A stretch of DNA of 64,000 nt from Mixophyes australis (Eukaryota > Chordata > Amphibia > Anura > Limnodynastidae): the NCBI GenBank assembly GCA_036250195.1, contig JAVHZZ010000006.1, positions 186,371,850-186,435,849 on the forward strand, read 5' to 3'. Every line of letters starts with the position of its first letter. The first letter of the stretch is position 1. Below the pieces are notes generated by a model, which had not been told where the DNA came from, searched no databases, and worked only from the letters and a program-made list of their open reading frames with translations. Both the position numbers and the translations under genes were made by a program. Below are positions 14,401 to 27,600 of the stretch, one piece after another.

Positions 14401-17400
14401 TATGTCTCTTGAATATTGCCAGGATTCACGAACATTGGTCATGAAGTGCCTCATTAAGGTAACTGGTTCCTAGGAAGTCAATAGGCAGAATTGGTATGAA
14501 CATTTATACAAAATGGCTGCCCCTAGGGGTGTAAAATACATATGTTCGTTAAAGTCAATATAACTTTCCACTATATATTGTGGGTAGCTCCATTTCTAGG
14601 GTGTGTATGTTTAATCTTTTGGAGGAGTCCTTTTTTTTATTTCATATTCCAATCTTAATTGTTATTTTCTCAAAACACAAAAACTATGCATTTAACAAAT
14701 AATTAACTTGAAATTGATTTAATGATAACATCAGTTGTAATGGGGTCACTATGTTGTTCATAATGTTTCAAAAGTGTACTTGGCAGCTGCACACAGCGGA
14801 GGCAGCCATTTTGTTGGCTGATCTAATATTTAGGTAAATGCAGTCTATTCATGTAACAAAATTTACACCACACAAAAATGTTTATGAGCTTCAGACACCA
14901 TAAGAGTTCACAGGGTCGCCAGTCACATCCTTGCAGGTCAGACTGACATGCATGTGACTGTATAAAAAAACAAAAAACATAACATTTTCATATGAATATC
15001 AGAATACACACAGCGTATTACTAACAGATGGTCATATAAGAGCAAGTATTTTGCCTGCATAAGACTCCTGCAAGAGTTTCCCGTGCAGGGCAATTAATCT
15101 ATTTTAGATTTCTATGGGACAACGTTTTGGTTCCTAATTTTAGGTTTGGATCCTTCAAATCAATATTAGTTAGCTGAACTTCAGATTTAAAAGCCATAAA
15201 GGAATTACACTAAACTTGGAGATACTCACTGTGGATTTTAATGTGCTCTGAAAGTAATCCACATGAAATTGATGGATTTGGGATATTTAATGAACCCATA
15301 TTGCAACTGATCCAGATGATTGTTGAAATTTATTGATTTTTAAATTATTTATTAACAATGTTTTAACAAAAATGTGTTCCTTTTTAAGCCAATTCTCGTG
15401 ATATAGATTATATATATATATATTTACTTTTTTATCTATGAATCTGCCCTGTAAGTTATTATGCCCAATAAATTGTAACCATTAGCTTTGGTATTTTTTT
15501 TTATTTTTAGATAAGTCTCTTGTGCCTTAACATTAGAGTCTTATTTTATGCGCTAAATAAACGTATACAGAAAATATACTGACGGCGTGGTGTTTGCAGA
15601 TACTGGCTCACTCTCCGTATTGCTGGTGTAGAGATGGAGAAGATCTTCCCGCATGGAGATCTCATGTCGCAGCTGACAGACCTGCAGATACAAACTGATC
15701 ACACTCAAAAGGGCAAGAGGCGCTGCAATAAAACTGCTAATGCACAGTCATTAAAGGAGCTAAAGAAGCGTTTAAATATTATTTGCCTATGATCTGGTGA
15801 CCCAGCAGATTCAGGCAGTCCCCCAGGTGTGAGGCTCTTAGTGCTGCTTATAGGATGAAAGCCTCTATAGAAAGGAGTGAGGACCCTCCTTTTGACCATG
15901 GCAGATGTGGGGGGACTCGCCGCATCAGGTTGGATCACCAGGTTGCATTTAGGTTTCACTTATAGAATTGCACTCAAAACTAAAAGGCCAGTTCCCCCCC
16001 AAAACTCTTGCATACAATTTCCGCTCACCTCTTCTTTAGCAGACTCCAACTCTTCTTCCAGAAACTCATTCTTCGCTGTCAATTCTCGATTCTGCTTCAA
16101 AAGAGACTGCCCAATACACGCAGCCAACTCCAGGTCTCTCTCTTTCTAAGGAGGACACAGATAACAAAAACATAACGAGCTAATCAATCTCTATCCCTGA
16201 AACTATTGGACACACTCGGCATTGGATACGTCAAAAATCCATAATGGGTCATTATTAAAGAAATCAGCTAAAATGAAAGTTCATAGTCGCTTAAATATAA
16301 ACCATAGTTTTTTTTTTCCTTTTTTAATGTACAGGCGATATTACAGCTCCTACTAAAACACATTTACATGCAGGAAATATTGGAAGTAGCAGTGTAGAAG
16401 ATTTAGGGATGAGTTTAGATTTCAGGGATAGGCAACCTGCGGGTCTCCATGTGTTGTGAAACTACAAATCCCAGCATGCCTTGCCACCTATATGCTGGTT
16501 ATCTACTAAAACATGCTGGGACTTGTAGTTTCACAACACCTGGAGAGCCGTAGGTTGCCTACCCCTGCTTTAGAATGATGAAATGGATCTGGGACTCTTC
16601 AGAAGTAACCATCTATAAAACCTCAATTTTGAGCATGTGTGTGAACTGGTTGTCTACATATTAAATACGTACCTCCTCCAGTAGGCTGGTTACAGCATCT
16701 ATGTCCCGATAGGTCTTGGTCACTTTGCCAACTCGCTCAGAACACAGGACTGCAATAAAAAGTGTTTGTTTAAAAGAAGCCATTTTTACCTATAATTCGA
16801 TTTTCTATTTTGTTCTGTTAAAAAAAACAAAAACAAGTCTTCCTATAGCTTCCTCATCGAGCTTCTCAGATCAATTCTCTAACCTCATACTCGGCAATAG
16901 ATTTGCTATATGTAGTCAGGCCTGACTGAAAAGACTAGATCAAAATTATAAACAGTGACATATATAAATAAATCTGTCCCATATAAAGAAAAAAGTGTTT
17001 GTTACAAAATGATCATTTGAAACAAACATATACAAAATTATATTTGACACAGAGGTATAAAAAGTAGACGTTTTCTGCCCAAGTTGTTGATAGTAAAACT
17101 TCTATGATAAACTATTAAAATTCATCTACCCAGATTATGAATTAGGTCAGCTATCGACTAGCCTTATAAAAACTAACAAATAAAAAAACCTTGATTTTCC
17201 TTATGTTTTTTTTTTAATGCTATTAAAAACAAGTAGAACAGGTGAAAGGATGGAGACTATTGCTTACAATGCATTATGCTCCCCTCCCCCCAGACCTCCA
17301 CTTGCAATTCGTAGCAGCAGAGCCTTCTGGACACTGCCTGACCCATTTAATTTCACATTCCGCAAGTGAACACAAGGGGGTTAACTGAGAGTTCCATCAC

Positions 17401-20400
17401 TGACCCCCCCCCCCCCCCATCTTTCCTTCCAAACACCGAATATACACCGCATCTCAAATAGGATTCATGTTTTCTGAATGCCAGACAGTAAAGTAAAATA
17501 TAGATAGAGTTTTGGGTCACATAAGACAATTGCAAGTTTAATTGAAATCAGAAAACCCTAAAAAGTCAAAAAAAAGTTTTTAAGCTAGATAGGAGACAAA
17601 TACATCATGTGTGGTGTGATTTAAATTGTACAGTTTCTGCAGTGACCAACTGCACATATATCGTACAACATTTAATGTTGGGAACTTTGAACAGAGATGG
17701 CTCCGGGATTTTAGTCACCTCACTCTGGGCGTGTGGTCCCATCACTCAGTTACTGAAACACCAGACCACCCTCTCAACTCCCCTCCAAAACACCCTTGGA
17801 TTGCCACATGCACCAGGCACAGGTCATGCACGTAAAGTTACGACTACAAAGTACTGTGTATTATATAGATAGATGCACCTGCTTGGCAGCAAAGTGTCCC
17901 TGGAAACTATATTACAATGTTGACAAGAAATAATCTATACGAGTACAAAGCAAAATATTGGTACACCAATAAAACCAAAGAATGTGAACAGCCAATAAAC
18001 ACTAAAGACATGTTGTTGTGCACTCACAATGGTATACCAGGTAAGGCTGACAAGAGTATTTTAGAACATGCAAGAGATCTGCTACTTGCAGCTCATATTT
18101 AGACCCTCTATAAAAGATTGGAACATTCCATTCTTTCCTTAAGCAACCTCCGCAAAGGGAGGGCAAATCTTGTCAGTTGGCGTAGACACTAATTACCTGT
18201 AATTGGGATTTGTTGATAGTAAAGCCTGAACTGTTTACACATTCCAGACAGTGGAAAGGTTATAAGCAATGGGGTCAACAATTAGTTTAACTTGAAGTAA
18301 AAATATAATATGAATAATTGGTTGAAACCAAACAGATTTATATAGTCACCTCCCTTTAGATTTGCATACATTTTATGAACAAGATGTAAAAAATACAAAT
18401 GTCTTGCAATAAGACTGTACAACAACTTAGAGGACCTGGATGTGTAACAATCTGTATATATACACTAAACCTCCTTGGTAAATTCTTACGGATGAAATCA
18501 TGTCCATTTTAACCATTCATTGCTCCAGACACACAGAATGCATTAGAGGAGATAATATCTGCTCCAGAGGTAAGGAGGAAGAGATTGCTTTGATAATGTG
18601 TGTTCGTTATCATAAGTTGGTATATGAAAGCAGAGTGGGTTCTGTAGTATTTTAATTGACAGAAGTGTCCGCTTGAAGACAATGGAGTTCCAGTTATAGG
18701 ACCTTGCAATAAATCATCTAAATTGCACAAAAACACTCCAGTCCACCCAAACAGCTGCTATGACTAGATTGAGCCATCTGATGTGCTCAGACTACCAGCG
18801 GACATAGAGAGTGTTGGACAGCAGTACAATTACACAAACGGACACCAGATTGTCCAGCTACCACAACCACCACCTTAAAATGTCAACAACAATTTCTCCC
18901 AACCTGATAACATCTGAATTAAGCATGTGAGAATTACATGGAATGCCATTAAAAATGTTGCCACAAATACCTGCAATCAAAGCTCTTCAAAAGCACATAA
19001 ACAGCATTCAAAGAGACAGATGCATATAGTATACTGCTTTCTATCTTAACCAACTATTTCTAACATAGGCATACTTTTGAAGGGCTTACAGTCTAGTTTA
19101 GTTAGGTTAATAAGAATACAACAATTAAATAAGGTTGCATATTAATGTTACCAATGTTTATTAATAGCATGCCCTACAGAATATAAAGTACCCAAAGCAC
19201 CGTACTTTACCTCCTTCGAGTTCATCTGCCATGGAGTCAGAGTCAGTTTCAAAACTAAAGTTTCCATTACATTCATTTTCATTTGCAAAATTGCAAGAGC
19301 TTTCCCAGAACTCCATGGCTGCTGGAAGACAAGCCGGGGAATTGCCAGAATCCCTCACTTAAACTGATTCAGTGGGGGATATGAACCTCTAGAATGATAA
19401 CGCTGGGAGCGTTCGATAACAGGCAGCCCCCAGCTCTGCGCCTGATCAGATACTGATGTCCCCCACCTGTAGGCATCAGAAGATGGGGACCTGGCAATGA
19501 GGAGGCTCTGAATAACAACATGCAATACACTGTCCTGACTCTGTAGTTGTTGAGCTTGCCCTAGTCTAATTTATAGCCTCATGTGTCTGTGTATACACCT
19601 GGTTGGCCAGAGCATACTCCAACAACAAGTAGGGGGAGCAGGATGCAAAAACACAGCACTGTCCACTCCACATTAACATGCAGTGCTCCTTTCAGATGTT
19701 AAGTAAAACATCCGCCCCCTTTGCTGCTCACAACATGTTTTGGGTGGTCTTCTATGCTGTGTGTGTGGGCAAAGATAAAGCAGGCTAACCACCTTCCCCC
19801 CCTTCCTTTTAGGGAAATGGTATATTCCAAGCTCTGACAAGCCAACATTTCCACCTGCTCTTATCAGTCATAAACACAGGAACTTTAAAAAAGGTAAAAG
19901 ACTATATAAAACAGACTGTACATACCACGTAACAATACAAAAATATACTGTGCGCACAAAGTTACTTACATTTAAGGCAACACACAGAATTATAGATTTC
20001 ATCTCCCGCATATAGCGAGACTGACTAGATAAAAACACAGGAATGCAAACTGCTAAAGGCATAAAATATATAGGAAGTCAAAAGACGACATATGCACACT
20101 TGATGCCCATACTCAAATCTAGGTTAAAGTAAAAACAACAATTTATAAAATAAACAAAAAACATTAAACAAAATAATTCAATGCTTTGCATGCTTATGTT
20201 TTTTGATCAAATAATAATATCACTACGAGTATATGTGTGCAGGAAACAGTAGGTTAATCCAGCAGAGTGAATATTAGCAAAACTATATAATTTAATTATA
20301 AATCAAAGGATTTGGTGTTATCTTCAGTATGAGGGTTCTCCCAGATCAAGGAGCTCCACAGTATATTGTCATCAAACTGAAAGGACAGCACTCAGGGCCC

Positions 20401-23400
20401 TCTCAACAACATTATGGGCCCCCACGCAAAGCAGTGCAGCGGGGCCCCTACATATATATAGATATAGATATAGAGAGAGAGAGATATGTATAGAGATACA
20501 GATATAGATATATAGAGATAGAGATAGATAGATAGATAGATGTACTTGCTCAGTGACCCTTGCAGGTTTTTTTGCAGGTTTTTTTTTTTTGCAGAATCAT
20601 TTATTCTAATTAAGAGCCCTGCCTATGGGGCCCCCTTGCCCGTGGGGCCCCCGGGCACCTGCCCATCGTGCCCAATGGAAAAGATGGCCCTGACAGCACT
20701 TCCATACTATTTACTACCAAATAGAATTGTTTTACATTTTCTCAATTGTACCATGGACTACAGCACCTGTTTAAACATTTAACTGTCTATCAATTTCATT
20801 AAAGCCCATCAAACGGTTTGTGTGGTTTCTGTAGATGAATAGAGGAAAGTGTTCCAAATATGCCACCGCTACACCCCACCCCCAAAAAGCAACAATATCT
20901 ACTGGTATATATACACACCTGTGGGGTTTCTTCATATTCCACATCCACAATATGTTAAATAATTTTAAGGCATTTTAGGAGTACAAGAATCAATATTTAT
21001 AATCACACATTAAAGTCCTGGCAACATTTACTTTTCAAATGTCAACAATTGTTAACTGAGGTGATTTAGATACAACATCTGCCACATCCTACATGCTGTA
21101 AGACACCTGATCAGATTTCATCCTCAGGCACTATCTATTCATGTGGAACAATTCAAAAGTACGGTGCAGCAATACTGAAATTAGAAATACCTGGAACTTA
21201 CAGAGATTGACACAGATCCATCCTTAGGACAAAAGGCCTGATTTAGAGTTGACCGTAAAGATACCCGGTTTGCCCATGAGAAAAGATACGTCTGCACACC
21301 ACGTTTCCACATCTATATTTTCAGTTGTACGGGTGGGGTACGTTATTCCGATGACATCCACACAGACAACGAGTATATAGACAAACCATGTCCCTGTAAT
21401 AGTAATTGGATTTTCTTTTAAATGAAGACTTACATTAAATCAGACAGTGGACATTTCCGAACACCCTGCTATCCAGACTGCTAGAAATTGCGAACATACT
21501 GCATGCCGGCACTTCACTTTGACGTCAGAAAACAGAGAGACATTGAGATTTCTGAATTTAAAGAGACAATGGCAGGACTCGGCAATAATCTAAGTGCCGG
21601 CATGCAGTATGTTCGCCATTTCTAGCAGTCTGGATAGCAGTGTGTTCGAAAACGTCCTCTGTCTGTTTTAATGTTCTGCATTCAAACTATGTCGCTGTAA
21701 TAGTAATCAGAATTTTTTGTCTATATACTCGTTGTTGGTGTAAAAGTCGTTGAAATAATGACTACCACCGGCAGAATTTACACTTCATAGCCAAAGTATT
21801 TCAAGAACAATACAACTCAAAATAAGACGCATCTCAAATGGACAAGCCTAACTTGCGTCTGAATGCCCTTACTGTACTGAATGCCCCTGACGTAACTCTC
21901 CATACGCAAGATAAGTGCGATCCTAAATACAGATTCAAAATCTAGCTTAAAGTGTGTAGAAATTTGCATAAATAAAGGGAACCTATTACTTAAACATACT
22001 GAACACCACCAACATTCAGCCTATTAACTTACTAGGAACTACTGAAGTCATGGAGGCATAAGGCACCAGCTGCATCAGAACTTTTTTTTATTCCACCACC
22101 AAGTTTTATGACCCTTAGGTACTATTTCAAGTCAACTTGAATGCAAGTCAACATGATTTGCTTGCGCAATCTCATACTTAAAAGAAAATATATATTAAAT
22201 GTAGGTTTTATTTTGTCTTGATCATATAGCAATATTCAATAAATCATATGAACATACATTATTATTTTTGCACATGAATGCATAGTTAGGTGCATTAATG
22301 CTCTGAAAGGAACAGCCCCGATGTGTCCCACCAGAGGATGGATAATTCTGAACCCATGAGACACCGCCATCTAGGCCGGAAAATCAATGTCTTTCCCTGT
22401 AAAACCTGGTGCATAGTCACAAAAATAGGAGCGCAACATCACAAAACAAAACACGAACACTGTTTTATATAGCAAGAAAATATCTGCAACATACTGGAGG
22501 TCAGTTATGAAAACCTTCTACTTCATTACGTGTAGCACAAAAAGTTGTTGCCCATAGCAACCACACATTTGCTTTCATTCTAACTGTGGAAAAAATAACA
22601 GGTAGAATCTGACTGGTTGCTATCGGTAACACCTATACACAGTTACATGGAGAACAGTTTTTATAAGTGTATTCCATTGCTTTTCAATATTTCAATACAA
22701 TTTCGCTTACCATGCTATTCTTTTACATATAAAAGAACAAGCGACTTTGAGAGCAATATAACAGCTGGCATTCCATATACAGGCTGTCGTAGGGCCATAA
22801 CCAGAGGCGGATCTAGAATTTTATTTTACGGAAAGGGGGGGGGGGGATTTAGTCCCCGCCCCCTTGTTGACAGCTAAGGCGGCCTGTGGCTGCACACTAT
22901 GTGCAGGTCTGTTCGGCAGAGACAGACAAGGAGAGTGTGCTGCCCAGCATCTCTCATTGGCGATTGCCTGCCCCCCCCCCCCCCCCGATCCGCCACTGGC
23001 TATAACTAGGTCTGTGCAATAGTGCCCACGCTGAAGGGGGGGTCAAAGATTATGAATATTTTAGGTTCATTTGCTTCAAATTGAGGGTTATGAGGACACC
23101 ATTTTTCTCTCTCGCCCCAGGCAGTAAAATTTTAAGTTACAGGTCTGGGCTGACGAGGCCTGAAGTACAAAATAGTACTAAGAGGGAGAGATTCTCAGTT
23201 TTTAAGTAATTGTTTGTCACACTAGTTTGGACATTTGTGTATCATTTTACTGGAGTATATAGATACTACTTGAATTCACTTCCATAACCAAAAAGTGTGG
23301 AATTTTTTACTTCATACTTGCCTACTTTTCCAGACTGCCTGAGAGAGTCATGAAGTGGGCAGGGCTCACCTCCGCACATCTTCCCCCTTCTCCCATCCAG

Positions 23401-26400
23401 CAGAAGAGAGCGGAGGAGAACAGTGTGTTCCTATGTAGATGATCCTGTTAAGAGTTTGCATAGTTTAGCTGGCCCCAATCTGTTCCCCAGGGCCGGACTG
23501 GGACTAAAAATCAGCCCTGGCATTTAAGGTACACAGGCCCACCCCAGTTCCAGCAGGAAAGAAAACATGTGCCGCCGCCGAACATGGCGTGACCTAATTG
23601 TGTTTTGGGTGTGGCCAACATGGGGCATTGATACATACACTATAAAGATACATTACATTTATAATTTTAGACAAATACACAGGCACTACTGTTAGAAGCA
23701 CACAGCTTTGCCTTCACAAGCAGTACGTTGTGAAGCGGGACATACCTCTAAACTGTCCTTGCAGTTGGACCAAATCCTGACTAAGGGAGACAGTCACCCA
23801 AATTCAGTACTGCCCCACCAGATTCAGGACAGTTGGCAGACTGTCCTGCTCTCTCCTACCTGTCTTGGTCACTTTCAAAACTTGTAGCAGCTGGTTTCTT
23901 TAGCTCAGTCTTGAACCTGGAATATTGGATGCCCTATTTTGAAAAAAAATGGGTACATGAGATTTAGAAAACTCCCCGGTGTTAAAAGAATAGCACTCAC
24001 GTTTTATAATTGGGCCTCCCTCCAGTCCCCACAATAATAATATTCACATTTAATAATTAGACCTATTTACCTCCAACCAGCCCCAACATTAAATTAACAG
24101 TATTCCCATTTACTCAAAACCTATTTCCCTCCCTCCAAACAGTCCGAGCAATAAAATAGCATTAAAGTTTAATAAATATAGCCATTTTCCACAACCATCC
24201 CTGACAATAAATAATTCATATTCACATTTAATAAATAGCCCTCCTCCCCAAAATCAGCCCCTTATTTAACTGATAGCCCTAAACCACCCCAGCATTAAAT
24301 TAAAGGTTCCTTCACCTCATCTTAAATAATTAGCCCCACCTACACTCCACCATTAAATAGCATACCTCCCACACTATATTAAGATCCTCCCTTCCCTCAC
24401 ATATTATATTAAAATACTGCACGCGCGCACACTATATGAACATGGCCAAATGCACACTATAGCAACATGGGGCCACACAGAAACACTATTAGCCACACTA
24501 TTAGCCACACACACTATTAGCCACACTGCCACACACACTATTAGCCAGCCACACAGGCACGCTATTAGCCACACAGACACGCTATTAGCCACACAGACAC
24601 GCTATTAGCCACACAGACACGCTATTAGCCACACAGACACGCTATTAGCCACACAGACACGCTATTAGCCACACAGACATGCTATTAGCCACACAGACAT
24701 GCTATTAGCCACACAATTTGCCACACAGACACACTATTAGCCACACAGACACACTATTAGCCACACAGACACACTATTAGCCACACAATAGCCCCACATA
24801 CTATTTGCTATACAGCCACACTAATAGCCCCACACACACTATTTTCCACACAATAGCTACACAGCCACACTCAGGGCCGCCATCGGGGGGGTACTGTTGT
24901 ACCGGGCCCGGGCTCACCAGGGGGCCCTGCACAACAGCTTAGCACAGACTTAACTGGGGCCCGCCACTGGTCTCCGCTATTCTGTCTTCAGCCTGGCTGT
25001 CACCGTGACAGCCAGGCACCAGGATCCGATCGCAGGGGTGGAGGATTCATCCCCCCTGCGATCATGTGCTCTGCCTGTGACAGATCACATGATCGCAGGG
25101 GGAATGATTCCTCCACCCCTGCGATCGGATCCTGGTGCCTGGCTGGCCCGTACTGGGCCCGATTTTTTCTGAAGGCGGCCCTGGCCACACTAATAGCCCC
25201 CACACACACTATTTGCCACACAGACATATTACACAAACACACACAGACACTTATTTTACTTCCAGCAGCAGCACTCAGCGCACTGCCCAGCAGAAGGAGA
25301 ATCAGTGACAGCCGCCTATGAGAGCAATCACATGGGACAGCACCACGTGACAGGTGCCGTCCCATGTGATTTATCGCAAAGGCGGCTGTCACCGATTCTC
25401 CATCCGCCGAGCAGCGAGCAAAGTGTTGCTGCTCGGCGGACATGGGGACCGGCCCCTCTGGCCATCGGCCCTTCTGGCATTTGCCAGAAGGGCCAGATGG
25501 CCAGTCCAGCCCTGCTGTTCCCCTACAAACATCCCAAACCGGTTCTCTCAGGATGTGCAGTGTAATGTATTATAATATGAAACTGCCCTAAACAGTGTTA
25601 TGCAGGTCAAACAACGACAGGTCAGAGTCAACCAAATCTTGCTACTGATGCTATTCACCTGAGGAAGAGATTGTCATTAAAATATCATAGACCTCTAAGG
25701 AAATTTATACTTTTTTTTATTTTTAAACTTTCTATGAAAACATTGGCCTTGCAACATACTTCTTCAAAGTATTTAATTTGTTTAAACATTATTACCTGCT
25801 ATATTTTGTTTTGAAAAATAGCACAGTACTACTATGATAACTGGGTTGGATGTGAATGATTAAATAGTCTCTGTAAAGTTCTGCGTAATATGTACATATA
25901 AATTGTGAAGCACTGCTGCCCTCCACATGCAATGCAAAAAAAAAAACAAAAAAAAAAACAAGACACTAGAAAGGGTTTATTAGAAATGATGCAGAAGATT
26001 CTCATTAAAGTCTAGTATGAACCAAGGTTGTCTCTTGCAGTTAAATGCAGCTGTTCAGGTCTGCCAAGTGTTATTAGCATGATGGTCCTGTTTACCAGGC
26101 TAAGTGAGGAAGGAGAAGAGACCTCCAGGGCTAGAATATAATGATTAGACAGAAGTAAACAATGTGAGTGTATTGGTGGAAGCTAAGGTTTGGGCTGTGC
26201 ATCTGTCTATCTGCGGTAATATCACAGAACTCATTTCATCCCTGACCTCATTTTATTTTTACTGCAGATTGTCTTCCCAAACTATCATCAAATTCTGTAA
26301 ATGTTTATTTCAGACACTCTGGAGCCATCACCATTTCTTTTAAGTATTTAATGATAAAATATGACATTTTAAAAAGGATCTTGTTTAGAATGGCAGCTGA

Positions 26401-27476
26401 ATTATTATTACTTTTTTAGTACTAGCAAAGTCCGTAAAGCTTTACAAATGAGAACATACACGGTAATAAGACAAGACTAGGAATAGGAATACATGAGTGC
26501 AATGCCATGCGTCTAGCCAAAAAGCAAATGAAATGGATCTAGTTTTTCACATCAATAAACTACAACATAGTCACACACACATATTATATACACATATAAT
26601 AATCATATTATAGTAGAATTATACAACTTCTCCAAACAGAATAGTATAGCTGTGCACAAACCCAAATCTATTTGGGGTTTTTGTTATTATATTTATGAAA
26701 TAGGATGGTAATCCAGGAACAACAGTATGTAATAATACTACTACTAGTATCTTAATTGATGGAATTTTTAAGCATAGCTAAGCGCAGAGCGCACTGTCTA
26801 ATCTCCACAGATAGTTATAGCTGAAAAGCTCTTAGCCAGACAAATCTTCTTAATGAAGCCTGACAAACTGAGATCTGAGAATATCCCTTCTGCCTGGTGG
26901 CAATATGCTATATATACACTGTACAAATCAGTCACTGAATCCATTTATTTAATGTGCTAACCAATCAGATTTTTCATTTTACTGAATGTGTAGCTGTCAC
27001 CTATGCACAGGGAACGTAGCCAATTTGTGGTCGGAATCATAGAGCAAGGTCAGATGGCCATTTTAGAAAGAGAGGATATGGTGTGTCAGCGTAAATTGGG
27101 AGCATTATAAGGCTGACGCACCATAGCAGTTCTACTATCCAAAATGTAGTCCTTTGACAGTGGAATCGGTATAATGGGACAGAGGAAGGGTGTTCCTCAT
27201 TCACTTTACTGTAACGGAGACAGAGCATATCTTGACCACTCAAGTTTCCTGGTCAGAAAATCACAACATTCTAAAGTACATCTGATATTGCCTCCAGTCT
27301 ATTAACTTTGGGGATAAGGAGTCTGAATTTCCTATGTCCTCAGTTTAAAATTGAAACCGATAGTCATGAGTTTGTAGCCCGTTAACCCACCAGGGGCTAG
27401 TGACCTCACTGAGGCATACAGTATACATAATTTTAACAAAGTAGACTAAGTATTGAGAGGTACTAAAACATTTTTT

Positions 27477-27556
<80 letters not shown>

Positions 27557-27568
27557 TATATATATACT

Positions 27569-27600
<32 letters not shown>

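Larger units (their letters stand above)
23488..25514. mobile_element. Non-autonomous hAT-like element, 2 kb, host of a nested MITE
   Basis: The left end CAGGGCCGGACTGG and the right end, in reverse CAGGGCTGGACTGG, are flanked by exact duplications CTGTTCCC (23480-23487 and 25515-25522). No long reading frame is present, so it depends on another transposase. It contains degenerate CCCACATTAAATA-type repeats (24000-24400), a minisatellite (24470-24795), the nested MITE at 24872-25183 and an inverted repeat near its right end (GAGAATCAGTGACAGCCGCC and its inverse). A relative in opposite orientation lies at 50963-53600. Confidence 0.85.

Noticed and set aside
24470..24795. CRISPR-like array of 20-bp repeats
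   Set aside because: The units are contiguous with no unique spacers, and the context is a vertebrate transposon, so it is a minisatellite.
25655..25695. CACCTGAGGAAGAGATTG on the plus strand as another hammerhead-like module
   Set aside because: No paired hairpin and no GAAACGCG follow. At best a decayed relic.
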